34,584 bases of DNA from NCBI GenBank assembly GCA_037131655.1, contig JBAXQP010000001.1:1-34584 (forward strand). Direction: 5' to 3'. The translations under genes were made by a program, and so were the position numbers. Of this stretch, positions 1 through 7,192 are shown piece by piece. How positions within the stretch are numbered: position 1 is the first letter of the stretch; every line of letters begins with the position of its first letter. The notes beneath the pieces were generated by a model. It saw nothing but the letters and a program-made list of their open reading frames with translations. It was not told the origin of the DNA and did not search any database. The stretch comes from a bacterium. GTDB lineage: Bacteria; Armatimonadota; Fimbriimonadia; Fimbriimonadales; JBAXQP01.

Positions 1-1135
1 GCCATAGTTTGAGTTCCGCTGTGGCTTCAGGGGTAATACTTTCATCTAAGAAGACCGCCACAGAGAGCTGATCAACTTTGCCGAGAGCAGATTTTGTTTC
101 GCGGATGATGTGCCCCGTAGCACGGCTGCTTGTCTTTGCAGTTCGCACATATCCGCCGCCTTCAGTAGTTGAACTAGTTGTGGTTATTCCGCCAACTGAG
201 GCAGGGGGGATTGCGCCAATCACACCCGCCGGTGTTGCGCCACCCTTTTGCATCGTTTCTTGCTCTTCTGCTTCGGAGGTTTTCGGACCAGCGATCCCTT
301 CTTCTCGATGCTCGCTCATCTGATCGAAGTTTAATTCAGCTCGTACCCAAACAGTGGACTTGCCTGCACCAAAAACGGTATCGAGGTGCTGGCGGATTTG
401 GGATTGTAATTCTGCAGCATAGTTCACTTCAGCATCATGCTTGGTGCTGGCTATTCCCATTCCGCCTTCTTTGGCCTGACTGCCATCCCAAAGCGGTCTA
501 CCATCGCCGTCAACGACTGCAACGGTGGATTCACTTATTCCAGGAACACTTCGGCAGACGATGAAGACAAGTCCTTGAACTTGCTCACCTGTAAGCTGCT
601 GGCCGGTTTTTGTGTGTACAACGACCATTGCGCTTGCTTGTTTTTCATTATCAGCAAAAGGCGAGTCAGATCCCTGATTAATAATCACACGAGCAGAATC
701 AACCGGCCCCAAATGTTGGATCGTTTTCTGCAATTCCTCTTCGAGCATTACACGGATTTCTTGTTTCTGCATGTCCTGTGTCTGCCCGAAGGGCATCTTC
801 TCCATGCGGTAATAGCCCAAAGCGGATTGAGAAGGGAGGTTATCTTTAGCTAGGGTGATGCGCATATCATCCCGGTTCTTGCTCGGCACTTCAATCGTAG
901 TGCTATCGTTACTTAGGCGATAGGGCACCTTTTGGGTCTTTAAGCGATCGACAATGGCTCCTGCGTCTGAAGGGGCTAGACCGCTATAAAGCACTGCCCA
1001 GTCAGGCGTGCTTGCCCAAAAGCCGACCGATACCAATAGAACTAAAAGGCCAACGCCTCCGACTAGCGCTATCATGCGGCTAGTCGGGTTCATTGTCTGC
1101 CACCAAGCTTGTATCCTGGCGGTGAGTCCGTTCAT
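1..1135 (-). CDS. fliF: Flagellar M-ring protein FliF, N-terminal 378 codons (C-terminus outside window)
   Basis: FliF forms the MS ring of the flagellar basal body in the cytoplasmic membrane, around the export apparatus. The minus-strand frame is open from an ATG at 1135 to the window edge. A short basic and aromatic N-terminus is followed by a membrane segment at about residues 20-40 (IALVGGVGLLVLLVSVGF). Next comes the YscJ/FliF-type ring-building region: YSGLAPSDAGAIVDRL, the processed-looking FGQTQDMQKQEIRVMLEEEL, and a V-D-S-A-R-V-I-I strand. FliF is usually 500-560 residues, so about two thirds is present; the second membrane helix and the FliG-binding tail are missing. A GGGAG ribosome site lies about 9 nt before the ATG. 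It is the last visible gene of a flgB-flgC-fliE-fliF operon, a conserved order that supports the call. Confidence 0.93.
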   Translation of the reverse strand, partial: MNGLTARIQAWWQTMNPTSRMIALVGGVGLLVLLVSVGFWASTPDWAVLYSGLAPSDAGAIVDRLKTQKVPYRLSNDSTTIEVPSKNRDDMRITLAKDNLPSQSALGYYRMEKMPFGQTQDMQKQEIRVMLEEELQKTIQHLGPVDSARVIINQGSDSPFADNEKQASAMVVVHTKTGQQLTGEQVQGLVFIVCRSVPGISESTVAVVDGDGRPLWDGSQAKEGGMGIASTKHDAEVNYAAELQSQIRQHLDTVFGAGKSTVWVRAELNFDQMSEHREEGIAGPKTSEAEEQETMQKGGATPAGVIGAIPPASVGGITTTSSTTEGGGYVRTAKTSSRATGHIIRETKSALGKVDQLSVAVFLDESITPEATAELKLW

Positions 1136-1187
1136 AAATTAAGCTCCCGTCTCTAACGTTTCAAAAATAAGTTGAGATTAAATCTCA

Positions 1188-1544
1188 CTAAACCTGCATG
1201 CGGCTAATTTCTTGGTAAGCCTCAATAATCTTATTGCGGACCTGCACGGTGAGTTGTAAAGCGGTGTTTGCGCGTTCCATCGCAAGCATCACCTGGTGAA
1301 GCTCAACCGGTTTGCCTTTGGCAAAATCGGTAACCATCGCAGCGCTCTTTTGCTGTGCTCCATTAATCTGTTCAAGCACATTGCTGAGCATCTGGCCGAA
1401 ATCTTGATTTCCTTCAACCTTATTAGTCTCAGCCCCGAGTCTGGTTATCGATTCAATCCCCCCCGGGCTTGACGGTGAGGTTAATCGCTGAATCGATGAT
1501 CCAGCAGTCGGGCCTGTCAGTCCTGTAATCGATTCAATTCTCAT
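1188..1544 (-). CDS. fliE: Flagellar hook-basal body complex protein FliE
   Basis: FliE is the small adaptor between the MS ring and the proximal rod. The 118-residue product has the usual FliE length. Its C-terminal half shows the family pattern: FGQMLSNVLEQINGAQQKS, then KGKPVELHQVMLAMERANTA and LTVQVRNKIIEAYQEISRMQV, a mostly helical region rich in Q, A and N that resembles rod-protein C-termini. The N-terminal 45 residues are low in conserved sequence, as is normal. The start ATG at 1544 is preceded by a GGAGGA ribosome site. It lies 52 nt upstream of fliF and 23 nt downstream of flgC, consistent with one operon. Confidence 0.95.
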   Translation of the reverse strand: MRIESITGLTGPTAGSSIQRLTSPSSPGGIESITRLGAETNKVEGNQDFGQMLSNVLEQINGAQQKSAAMVTDFAKGKPVELHQVMLAMERANTALQLTVQVRNKIIEAYQEISRMQV

Positions 1545-1567
1545 AGCATTCCTCCGAGTCTAGTTTC

Positions 1568-1963
1568 CTAGACTTTCCCAATCTCCAACGCTTTTAGTAC
1601 CATAGTCTTGGCGGCGTTGAAGGCAGTGACATTGGCTTCATAGGCTCGGCTTGCCGCAATTAAGTCGACCATTTCCGTTACCGGATTGACGTTTGGCATA
1701 CTAACGATGCCGGTCTTTTTGTCGGCAAGCGGACTGCTGGGGTTGTATTCTTCACGAAACGCCGAGCTGTCTTGAACCACCCCGCCTACTCGAACTCCCC
1801 CCTGACCAGTCTGTTGAAATACAACAGACTGGCGACGATAAGGCGTCCCAGCAGGAGTGATAACAGTGTTGATATTCGCCAGGTTAGTGGCGATGGTGTC
1901 CATTCGAAAGCGCTCAGCCGAAAGGCCGGACGCGCTAATTCCTAACGATGAGACTAAACCCAT
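1568..1963 (-). CDS. flgC: Flagellar proximal rod protein FlgC
   Basis: FlgC builds part of the proximal rod and crosses the periplasm. The 131-aa product carries both hallmarks. At the N-terminus is the rod signature (GISASGLSAERFRMDTIATN, then LANINT), which corresponds to the flagella basal-body rod motif. At the C-terminus is NPVTEMVDLIAASRAYEANV followed by the FNAAKTMVLKALEIGKV helix, the FlgC-specific ending. The ATG at 1963 has a strong AAGGAGG ribosome site about 6 nt upstream. There is no signal peptide, as expected for substrates of the flagellar type III exporter. It lies 28 nt after flgB and 23 nt before fliE. Confidence 0.96.
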   Translation of the reverse strand: MGLVSSLGISASGLSAERFRMDTIATNLANINTVITPAGTPYRRQSVVFQQTGQGGVRVGGVVQDSSAFREEYNPSSPLADKKTGIVSMPNVNPVTEMVDLIAASRAYEANVTAFNAAKTMVLKALEIGKV

Positions 1964-1991
1964 GTTGCTACCTCCTTATGGCCAGAACTAC

Positions 1992-2375
1992 CTATCGGCT
2001 TTGCCCCGTGATGACAGTCAGCAATTTCTTGAACTCTCTACTGGAGAATTCGCCAAGTGCGGAATATCGCAATTCGGTATCAGCCAAGTTGGCCATCTGC
2101 GTTTCGACATCGACATCGTTACCATCTGCACGAGCCGGACCGCCCGATGGGAACATCATCCCCAGGCGTCCTGTATGGGGCAATTCAGGCAAGTCGCCTG
2201 ACTTAACCGCCTCGCCCATGGCTGTGTCGAGGGTGTCGACGAATGAAACATCAGAAGCCTTAAAGCCTGGCGTATTGGCATTTGCCAGATTGTTGGCAAC
2301 GACGCGTTGACGTTTGGATGCTCCGTCTAACGCCTGTTCCAGCCGTATAGACGGCATAAAAAGCCGCTGTAGCAT
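1992..2375 (-). CDS. flgB: Flagellar proximal rod protein FlgB
   Basis: FlgB is a proximal-rod subunit exported through the flagellar apparatus. The 127-residue product contains the rod motif near the N-terminus (SKRQRVVANNLANANTPGFK, about residues 20-40) and the typical variable middle followed by a conserved region around MANLADTELRYSALGEFSSR and a C-terminal helix. The ATG at 2375 has a GAGGAA ribosome site. As first gene of the visible operon it should carry the promoter. I see no clear sigma-70, sigma-28 or sigma-54 box in the 198 bp upstream, which holds instead the terminator-like hairpin described separately. Confidence 0.95.
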   Translation of the reverse strand: MLQRLFMPSIRLEQALDGASKRQRVVANNLANANTPGFKASDVSFVDTLDTAMGEAVKSGDLPELPHTGRLGMMFPSGGPARADGNDVDVETQMANLADTELRYSALGEFSSREFKKLLTVITGQSR

Positions 2376-2434
2376 AAGCTATTCCTCGTACTTTCAAAGT
2401 CACCATCCATGATAATGGGGCCTGTGAGGCCACC

Positions 2435-2462
2435 TAAAAAAGCTCGCCATCCTGGCAGGCTT
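2435..2462 (-). terminator. Intrinsic terminator (minus strand) between the DNA methyltransferase gene and flgB
   Basis: Read on the minus strand, AAGC-ct-GCC, loop AGGAT, GGC-ga-GCTT folds into a hairpin of 4+3 base pairs with a small internal mismatch, and runs straight into TTTTTT. It sits about 110 nt after the methyltransferase stop and 60 nt before flgB. The plain reading is a terminator isolating the flagellar operon. Because little promoter space remains after it, it could instead be an attenuator in a flgB leader. The remaining intergenic sequence (2376-2434, 2463-2573) shows no gene I can support. Confidence 0.6.
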
Positions 2463-2573
2463 GAACGTAAACCTAATGTAATTTCTCAAAGCTGGTTTGC
2501 TAACCTACGTGTAGATTATTGGAAGTCTTGGCAGGCAAATTTAGGGGTAAAAGCGGAATGCGTTGATTATTCT

Positions 2574-3518
2574 TCAATAACTTTTGAATTCGATTACCTC
2601 AACAGTAAAGTCTGGGGTAGGGATTCCTAAGCGGCCATTACATGCCAAACGCTCGATTGAAAGGTCTATGGCCGTTTTTGACTCGTCGCAGGCAAGCCAT
2701 CTTCTTGCGAGCCGTTGGGCGACGACTGGGGTAGTACCGGAGCCGCAGAAGAAATCGGCGATGGTGTCTCCCTCATCGGAGGAGGCTAGAAGAATCATCT
2801 CTAATAGAGCTTCCGGTTTTTGGGTAGGGTAGCCTACACGTTCTTTTGCCATCGGATTCATTTGCTGGAGGATAAGCACATCGTTGGGGTTCTTTTCGGT
2901 ATCAAGTTGAGAAATGCGGGCACCAAGAGGATTACGCGCTCGATGAAGTGATTTGGGGGTCCTTGGAGTCTTGATGCGTTCACCATAGAATTTCCAGTCT
3001 TTAGGGGAACGGGAATACCACAGAATAGTATCGTGCTTGCGGCTGAATCTTACTTTTGAGGCCCCACCGGTTTGATAGTGCCAAATTAGCTCATTTTGGA
3101 AGCAATTAGCCCCAAAAATCTTATCCATCTCCACCTTAATATAATGCACCGCATGCCAGTCCAGATGGACATAAATCGAGCCATTTGGCTTAAGCAATCG
3201 TTTCATCTCAGCCAATCGAATGCTAAGCCAAAGCACATAGTCCAGCATCCCGCCATCCCATATATCACTAAACGATCGTCCTACCTTGGCTTCAGAAAGA
3301 ATATTGAAATCGCGCCCGGTGAAAAAAGGCGGATCAATATAGATCAGATCAATGCATTCGCTGGGAAGTTGGTGCATTAATGCGAGATTATCCCCACAAA
3401 AAAGCCGATTAGCGCCGGCAGGGAAAAGGGGTTCCATTGCCGGGTACTGTTCGTTATAACCAAATTCATATCGTATAATTCGATCAGTCATACTCATATT
3501 AAGACAATCCGATATCAA
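2574..3518 (-). CDS. Site-specific DNA methyltransferase, beta class (N6-adenine or N4-cytosine), orphan
   Basis: The 314-aa protein transfers a methyl group from S-adenosylmethionine to an exocyclic base nitrogen in DNA. Motif IV, the catalytic D-P-P-F, is at residues 62-65 (LIYIDPPFFTGRDF). Motif X-like P-T-Q-K-P is at 231-235 and the SAM-binding F-x-G-x-G of motif I (DFFCGSGTT) at 255-263. The order IV ... X/I is the beta arrangement of the N6/N4 methylase family. The start is a TTG at 3518: an AGGAG site lies 8 nt before it, whereas the ATGs at codons 8 and 10 have no ribosome site. No restriction endonuclase gene is adjacent, so it is probably an orphan methylase acting in regulation or replication rather than defence; recognition sequence unknown. 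It is divergent from the next glycosyltransferase gene with an 84-bp gap. Confidence 0.9.
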   Translation of the reverse strand: MISDCLNMSMTDRIIRYEFGYNEQYPAMEPLFPAGANRLFCGDNLALMHQLPSECIDLIYIDPPFFTGRDFNILSEAKVGRSFSDIWDGGMLDYVLWLSIRLAEMKRLLKPNGSIYVHLDWHAVHYIKVEMDKIFGANCFQNELIWHYQTGGASKVRFSRKHDTILWYSRSPKDWKFYGERIKTPRTPKSLHRARNPLGARISQLDTEKNPNDVLILQQMNPMAKERVGYPTQKPEALLEMILLASSDEGDTIADFFCGSGTTPVVAQRLARRWLACDESKTAIDLSIERLACNGRLGIPTPDFTVEVIEFKSY

Positions 3519-3602
3519 TAAGTTTACTCCTGTAGCCTAGGCGCAGGGAATAGCTGTGTGAGGTAATCTTGTAGTACGGCAGCAAAGAGGCTATAGTTAA
3601 AG

Positions 3603-4493
3603 TTGGACTTATCAATCAGCATCGTCAATTGGAATACGCGGGATGACCTGAGGCAGGCATTGACCGCTATTTATAACAGTGGCACGAAGGCGAGCTTTGA
3701 AGTAATCGTCGTGGATAACGCTTCGACAGATAGCAGCGTAGCGATGCTTGAAAGCGAGTTCCCTCAAGTCCGCGTGATTTCCAACGATGCCAATCGTGGT
3801 TTTGGCGCCGCCCATAATCAAGCTTTTAATCAGGGAACGGGCCGATATCGCATGCCGCTTAACCCCGATGCGTTGGTTCAACCGGGAGGATTTGATAAAC
3901 TCATAGCTTGTGCTGAAAGCGATCCTAAGATAGGGGTTATTGGCCCCAAACTGCTCTATCCTGATGGCTCTCTGCAATACTCTTGCCGTCGATTCCCAAG
4001 CATTGGCGCCGCACTCTTTCGGAATGCGCTTTTTGACAAGTTGTTCCCAAAAAATCGGTTTGCAAATGATTATCTGATGCGTGATTGGGACCACAACTCG
4101 CATCGCGAGGTTGGCTGGGTAAGTGGAGCGGCGATGCTGATTAGAGGGGAACTGCTCGATAAAGTCGGCGCGTTCGACGAGCAATTTTTCATGTATTGCG
4201 AAGATACCGACCTTTGCTTCCGCGCAAGGCAATCCGGCTACAGCGTGTATTATTGCCCTGAAGCTGTTGCGATTCACACAGTTGGCCGAAGCAGTGACGC
4301 CGTGCCTAACCGCATGACGCTTCAGCACCATAAAAGCATGTACCTTTACTTCAAAAAGCACACCGCCGAGCAAACCGCCTGGTATATTCGGCCACTCGTG
4401 CCCCTTGGGTTATGGATGCGAGCGTTTGCGACCATTGGACGCAATGTTTTGTATATGATTTGGCGGAGAATAAAGCGGGAGAAAGCTCGATGA
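3603..4493 (+). CDS. Glycosyltransferase family 2 (rhamnosyltransferase-like)
   Basis: A 296-residue GT-A fold glycosyltransferase of the COG1216 type, likely adding a sugar from an NDP-sugar to a surface polysaccharide or lipid-linked intermediate on the cytoplasmic face. Visible are the nucleotide-binding start ISIVNWNTRDDL, VVDNASTDSS (residues 37-45), the metal-binding region LNPDALV (86-92), and the catalytic region FDEQFFMYCEDTDLCFRARQ with E200-D201. C-terminal residues about 255-280 could be a membrane-associated helix. The predicted start is TTG (MDLSISIV); it fits the family N-terminus, with only a poor AGAGG site 12 nt upstream. The stop TGA overlaps the ATG of the next gene (ATGA), so the two are translationally coupled. 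Confidence 0.88.
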   Translation: MDLSISIVNWNTRDDLRQALTAIYNSGTKASFEVIVVDNASTDSSVAMLESEFPQVRVISNDANRGFGAAHNQAFNQGTGRYRMPLNPDALVQPGGFDKLIACAESDPKIGVIGPKLLYPDGSLQYSCRRFPSIGAALFRNALFDKLFPKNRFANDYLMRDWDHNSHREVGWVSGAAMLIRGELLDKVGAFDEQFFMYCEDTDLCFRARQSGYSVYYCPEAVAIHTVGRSSDAVPNRMTLQHHKSMYLYFKKHTAEQTAWYIRPLVPLGLWMRAFATIGRNVLYMIWRRIKREKAR

Positions 4494-6724
4494 AGGCGCG
4501 TTTTAATTGGGTTTTGGTTTGCTTAGGAATTGCGATAGCCTCACTTATTGGGGGGCATTACTATCTTGGCATCCAACCTGTTGCTCCCGGCTTTGGGGTT
4601 TTGCAAGGCTTCTGGGAAGGTGACCTCCAACTGGCCGCCGAATGGTTGGTAACAGTTTTATTGGTAATAGCTTTCTGTTGGGTGATGGTTTCAAACGATG
4701 TTATTCGCCGACCAGCAGCGCCGATAGCCTTGCTTTCAGTGCTCTTCTGGTTTTGGATTGTAAGTAGCGCCACTGTTGCGAAGCAGCCCTATGCGGCATC
4801 TCTTGAAGCTGCAAGATGGGGAATTGCGCTTCTTACTTTATTCGTTGTAGTCGCTTTGGCTGGTCGAGGTGAATTTGCCCGCGCCCTTATGGTTACAATT
4901 GCTATTGTCGGCACTCTCTGTGCGTTAAAGGGCGTTTGGGATTTTGCCCTTTCGGCTTATGGCGATCCGGGCTATCGGGCATTCGGCCCTTTCTTCAACC
5001 CTGATTACTTCGCAGGCTTTCTGGTAATGAGCCTTATGGTAACACTTGGGCTTCTTGCCGGAGCATTGGGTGTTGGCCGAACACTCTTTGGAACGATGGC
5101 GACCGCACAACTTTTCGCGTTGCTTTTAACCGGCTCTCGATTCGGTCTTGCTTCCTTTATATTGGCCTTCATTATGTTCCTTTTCACCCTCCGTTGGTTC
5201 GGCCTCTCAATTAAGCCAATCTTAGCGCGCTCGGCAGCAATTATCGCTATTGTAATATTGCTGGTAGTGCTGTTTACTGCCCAATTTCACGCTTTTCCTG
5301 GTTCAAGGCTAGCGAAAGGAGCAACCACCGAAAGTCATTCCGGAAAATTTAGACTTATGACTTGGAAAGGGACGGCGCGTATGATTGCCGCTCAACCGAT
5401 CCTCGGTCACGGCATCGGCTCATTTCAGTATGCCTACCCAAAATATGCCTTCACTGGCTACACCATGCTAGCCCATAGCAGCTATATGCAATTGAGCGCG
5501 GAAACCGGCATTATGGGACTTTTGCTCTTTCTGGGATTGATAATAGCCTGGTACGTGTTTGTATTGCAGCGTGAGAAGACCCCTCTGAACACAGCTTCTG
5601 TCACGAGCATAGCGATGCTTATTGACGACCCGCGAATCTACAGGGCAGCTGTTATTGCTGCTATCACAGGCGCATGTGCGCGTAATCTTGTAGATTCAGA
5701 CCTCTCAATATTTGCCAACCTTATCACTTTTTGGGCATTAATCGGACTTGGTTTGAGCCTATCGGTCGATGCGATTGCAGCCAGCTTTTTGCCAAGGGGC
5801 GTGCGTTGGTTGGCAGCTTCTATCTTGGGGTTATCAGTCATTACTTTCTACTCAACCGTTGGAATTGCCTCAATTTACGCAGGGCAAGCTGATTGGGCTT
5901 ATCAACAAGCTTTTAAAGGTGAAAATGCTCAAGCGCTGCTTGAAGATGCGCGCAGCAATATAGAGCGGGCGATTGTTTTAGATAGCCACAACTCGGAATA
6001 TGAAATGGAATTGGGAGATGTGCTTCTTATGCAATCTTCGAATATCCAAGAAGCGCAGCGAGTATCAGTCCCTCATTACCAGCAGGCAATCAGGCTTCAA
6101 CCAAGCCCAAAGACCTATACGCGCTATGCCTCGCTTCTGGAATATCTCGCAAACAATACCACTTCTCCTGATGTCCGAACTCAAAATTTAGAAATCGCTA
6201 TTGAATCTCTCAAGAAATCGCTTGAATTCAGTCCAAATGATGTGGGGAACAAACTTCGACTTGCCCATATCTACGAGCGGTCGGGTTCTCCAGTTTTGGC
6301 CTATGTTGCGTATCAAGAGATGGTTAAACTAGAAGCCAGTCCCGCCAATCAAATACAAGCCACTCCTGAGTTTGTTGAAGAGCGTTTTGGGGAAGCCTAT
6401 CTCAAGCTGGCTCAAAAAGCGATTAGTCAAAACGACTACAAGACAGCAATCCCGTTGTTGGAATCGGCAGTCCGCATCTATGAAAAGTACTGCATCATCA
6501 CTCGCCCTTTGCTGAAACGCTTTTTCGAAGCTGGGCGCCCAAGTATCGCCGGCTACACGTTAAGCCGTGATAGTGAGGCGATGGAAAACTATCAAAAATC
6601 TCTTGAAGCATTGAAGTCAGCCTACATCACCCAAAATCAACCGGAAAAAGCGCGACAAACAGATGAACTTTTGGAGAAGAATAAAGCAGATCATGCTCTC
6701 CTAAAAGCCCCCTCAACCCAGTAA
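4490..6724 (+). CDS. O-antigen ligase/polymerase-type membrane protein with C-terminal TPR-like domain
   Basis: A 744-aa polytopic membrane protein of the Wzy/WaaL (O-antigen ligase) superfamily. About residues 5-460 contain many hydrophobic segments. Family hallmarks are LTGSRFGLASF near residue 213 and the large extracytoplasmic stretch with GHGIGSFQYAYPKYA and AHSSYMQLSAETGIMGLLLF near 300-345. From about 467 to the end the protein is soluble and helical, with repeated alanine/tyrosine patterns (YQQAIRLQPSPKTYTRYASL, LRLAHIYERSGSPVLAYVAY) that look like degenerate TPRs. I start it at 4490, where the ATG overlaps the upstream TGA and a GGGAG site lies 8 nt before; an in-frame ATG at 4412 lies inside the glycosyltransferase gene. 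Ligase or polymerase activity cannot be separated by reading. With the upstream GT2 it forms a small surface-glycan unit. Confidence 0.85.
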   Translation: MKARFNWVLVCLGIAIASLIGGHYYLGIQPVAPGFGVLQGFWEGDLQLAAEWLVTVLLVIAFCWVMVSNDVIRRPAAPIALLSVLFWFWIVSSATVAKQPYAASLEAARWGIALLTLFVVVALAGRGEFARALMVTIAIVGTLCALKGVWDFALSAYGDPGYRAFGPFFNPDYFAGFLVMSLMVTLGLLAGALGVGRTLFGTMATAQLFALLLTGSRFGLASFILAFIMFLFTLRWFGLSIKPILARSAAIIAIVILLVVLFTAQFHAFPGSRLAKGATTESHSGKFRLMTWKGTARMIAAQPILGHGIGSFQYAYPKYAFTGYTMLAHSSYMQLSAETGIMGLLLFLGLIIAWYVFVLQREKTPLNTASVTSIAMLIDDPRIYRAAVIAAITGACARNLVDSDLSIFANLITFWALIGLGLSLSVDAIAASFLPRGVRWLAASILGLSVITFYSTVGIASIYAGQADWAYQQAFKGENAQALLEDARSNIERAIVLDSHNSEYEMELGDVLLMQSSNIQEAQRVSVPHYQQAIRLQPSPKTYTRYASLLEYLANNTTSPDVRTQNLEIAIESLKKSLEFSPNDVGNKLRLAHIYERSGSPVLAYVAYQEMVKLEASPANQIQATPEFVEERFGEAYLKLAQKAISQNDYKTAIPLLESAVRIYEKYCIITRPLLKRFFEAGRPSIAGYTLSRDSEAMENYQKSLEALKSAYITQNQPEKARQTDELLEKNKADHALLKAPSTQ

Positions 6725-6771
6725 GATATCCTTCAACCGCACTAATCTACTCTCAGAAGAAGCCCTAATAT

Positions 6772-6803
6772 AAAAAAAACGGGTCAGTAATTTACCGACC
6801 CGT
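6772..6803 (-). terminator. Strong intrinsic terminator reading on the minus strand
   Basis: On the minus strand ACGGGTC pairs with GACCCGT (7 bp), with a further GTA/TAC inside the loop, followed directly by eight T residues. On the plus strand the hairpin is followed by TTGAAGAAGG, so it is poor there. No long minus-strand gene lies upstream; the only candidate it can serve is the 44-codon ORF at 6823-6957, whose stop is 19 nt away. Confidence 0.8.
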
Positions 6804-6822
6804 TGAAGAAGGAGACTTCTAA

Positions 6823-6957
6823 CTATTTTATGAGTGCTATAAAATTCGCATGATCCTGATAGTATCTCAAAACCGATAACCACCAATCTCCTGCTTGTTC
6901 TATATATATAATATGACGACTCAACCAGAAAAAGTTCCATGAATTTGCATTATTCAT
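6823..6957 (-). CDS. Candidate small protein gene, 44 aa, tryptophan- and aromatic-rich
   Basis: Function not recognised. An ATG at 6957 opens 44 codons ending in TAG. The start has an AGGAT ribosome site 7 nt upstream and the stop is followed after 19 nt by a strong intrinsic terminator on the same strand: a complete small transcription unit. The product begins MNNANSWNFFWLSRHIIYIE and ends ALIK; four Trp in 44 residues, plus F, Y, I and L, suggest a compact or membrane-associated peptide. A second frame (6713-6940) would read through the terminator and is less likely. The unit is transcribed away from the tRNA-Gln gene and converges with the ligase gene. It could also be a structured small RNA rather than a coding gene. 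Confidence 0.5.
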   Translation of the reverse strand: MNNANSWNFFWLSRHIIYIEQAGDWWLSVLRYYQDHANFIALIK

Positions 6958-7017
6958 AGAATTATCCTATTTATTCCAATCTTCATCTGCCAAATCAGTG
7001 GACAACGGAACAGGAGC

Positions 7018-7046
7018 TTGACGGGTAGTGAGCCTGCAGGTATAAT
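7018..7046 (+). promoter_or_regulatory. Sigma-70-type promoter of tRNA-Gln
   Basis: TTGACG (7018-7023), a 17-nt spacer and a perfect TATAAT (7041-7046). The mature tRNA begins 12 nt after the -10 box, so transcription would start only a few bases before the tRNA 5' end. Confidence 0.85.
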
Positions 7047-7058
7047 TCTACTCGCGCT

Positions 7059-7128
7059 GCCGGGTCGTTCAATGGTAGGACAACGGTTTTTGGAGCCGTC
7101 TATCGTGGTTCGAATCCACGCCTGGCAG
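7059..7128 (+). tRNA. tRNA-Gln (anticodon TTG)
   Basis: All four arms fold. Acceptor TGCCGGG pairs with CCTGGCA with one G-U. The D stem is GTTC/GGAC. The anticodon stem ACGGT/GCCGT encloses loop TTTTGGA with anticodon TTG at 7090-7092. The T arm is CGTGG-TTCGAAT-CCACG, and G at 7128 is the discriminator base. The 3' CCA is not encoded, so CCA must be added enzymatically. It reads CAA and, by wobble, CAG codons. No integrase or attachment-site duplication is seen beside it. Confidence 0.95.
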
Positions 7129-7192
7129 TCCTCATCACCTTCTAAAACGGCACTTATTAATCCCTAATTCGGGCGTAGGCAAGGAGAATTCA

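Noticed and set aside
437..853. Plus-strand ORFs within 78-853
   Set aside because: They are antisense to fliF, whose frame is continuous with conserved motifs; they lack ribosome sites.
2463..2573. Cyclic-di-GMP riboswitch before flgB
   Set aside because: A GCAAACC-like string is present on the minus strand, but the second conserved segment (GGGACGCAAAGC) and the expected stems are missing.
2409..2630. Plus-strand ORF of 73 codons across the flgB-methylase gap
   Set aside because: It overlaps the methylase 3' end and a terminator hairpin, has no ribosome site, and its composition (repeats of basic and aromatic residues) is non-protein-like.
3569..3597. TTGTAG-N17-TATAGT as promoter of the family 2 glycosyltransferase
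   Set aside because: The -10 box would end 5 nt before the TTG start codon, leaving no leader or ribosome site; leaderless translation from TTG is unlikely.
3612..4373. 253-codon minus-strand ORF
   Set aside because: It is exactly antisense to the family 2 glycosyltransferase, which has clear catalytic motifs; the minus-strand product has none.
6713..6940. 75-codon minus-strand ORF next to the tRNA gene
   Set aside because: It reads straight through the strong minus-strand terminator and into the end of the ligase gene; the 44-codon frame that stops before the terminator is better placed.
7059..7128. tRNA-Gln as an integration site of a genomic island
   Set aside because: No integrase gene, no direct repeat of the tRNA 3' end and no change of gene character on either side.
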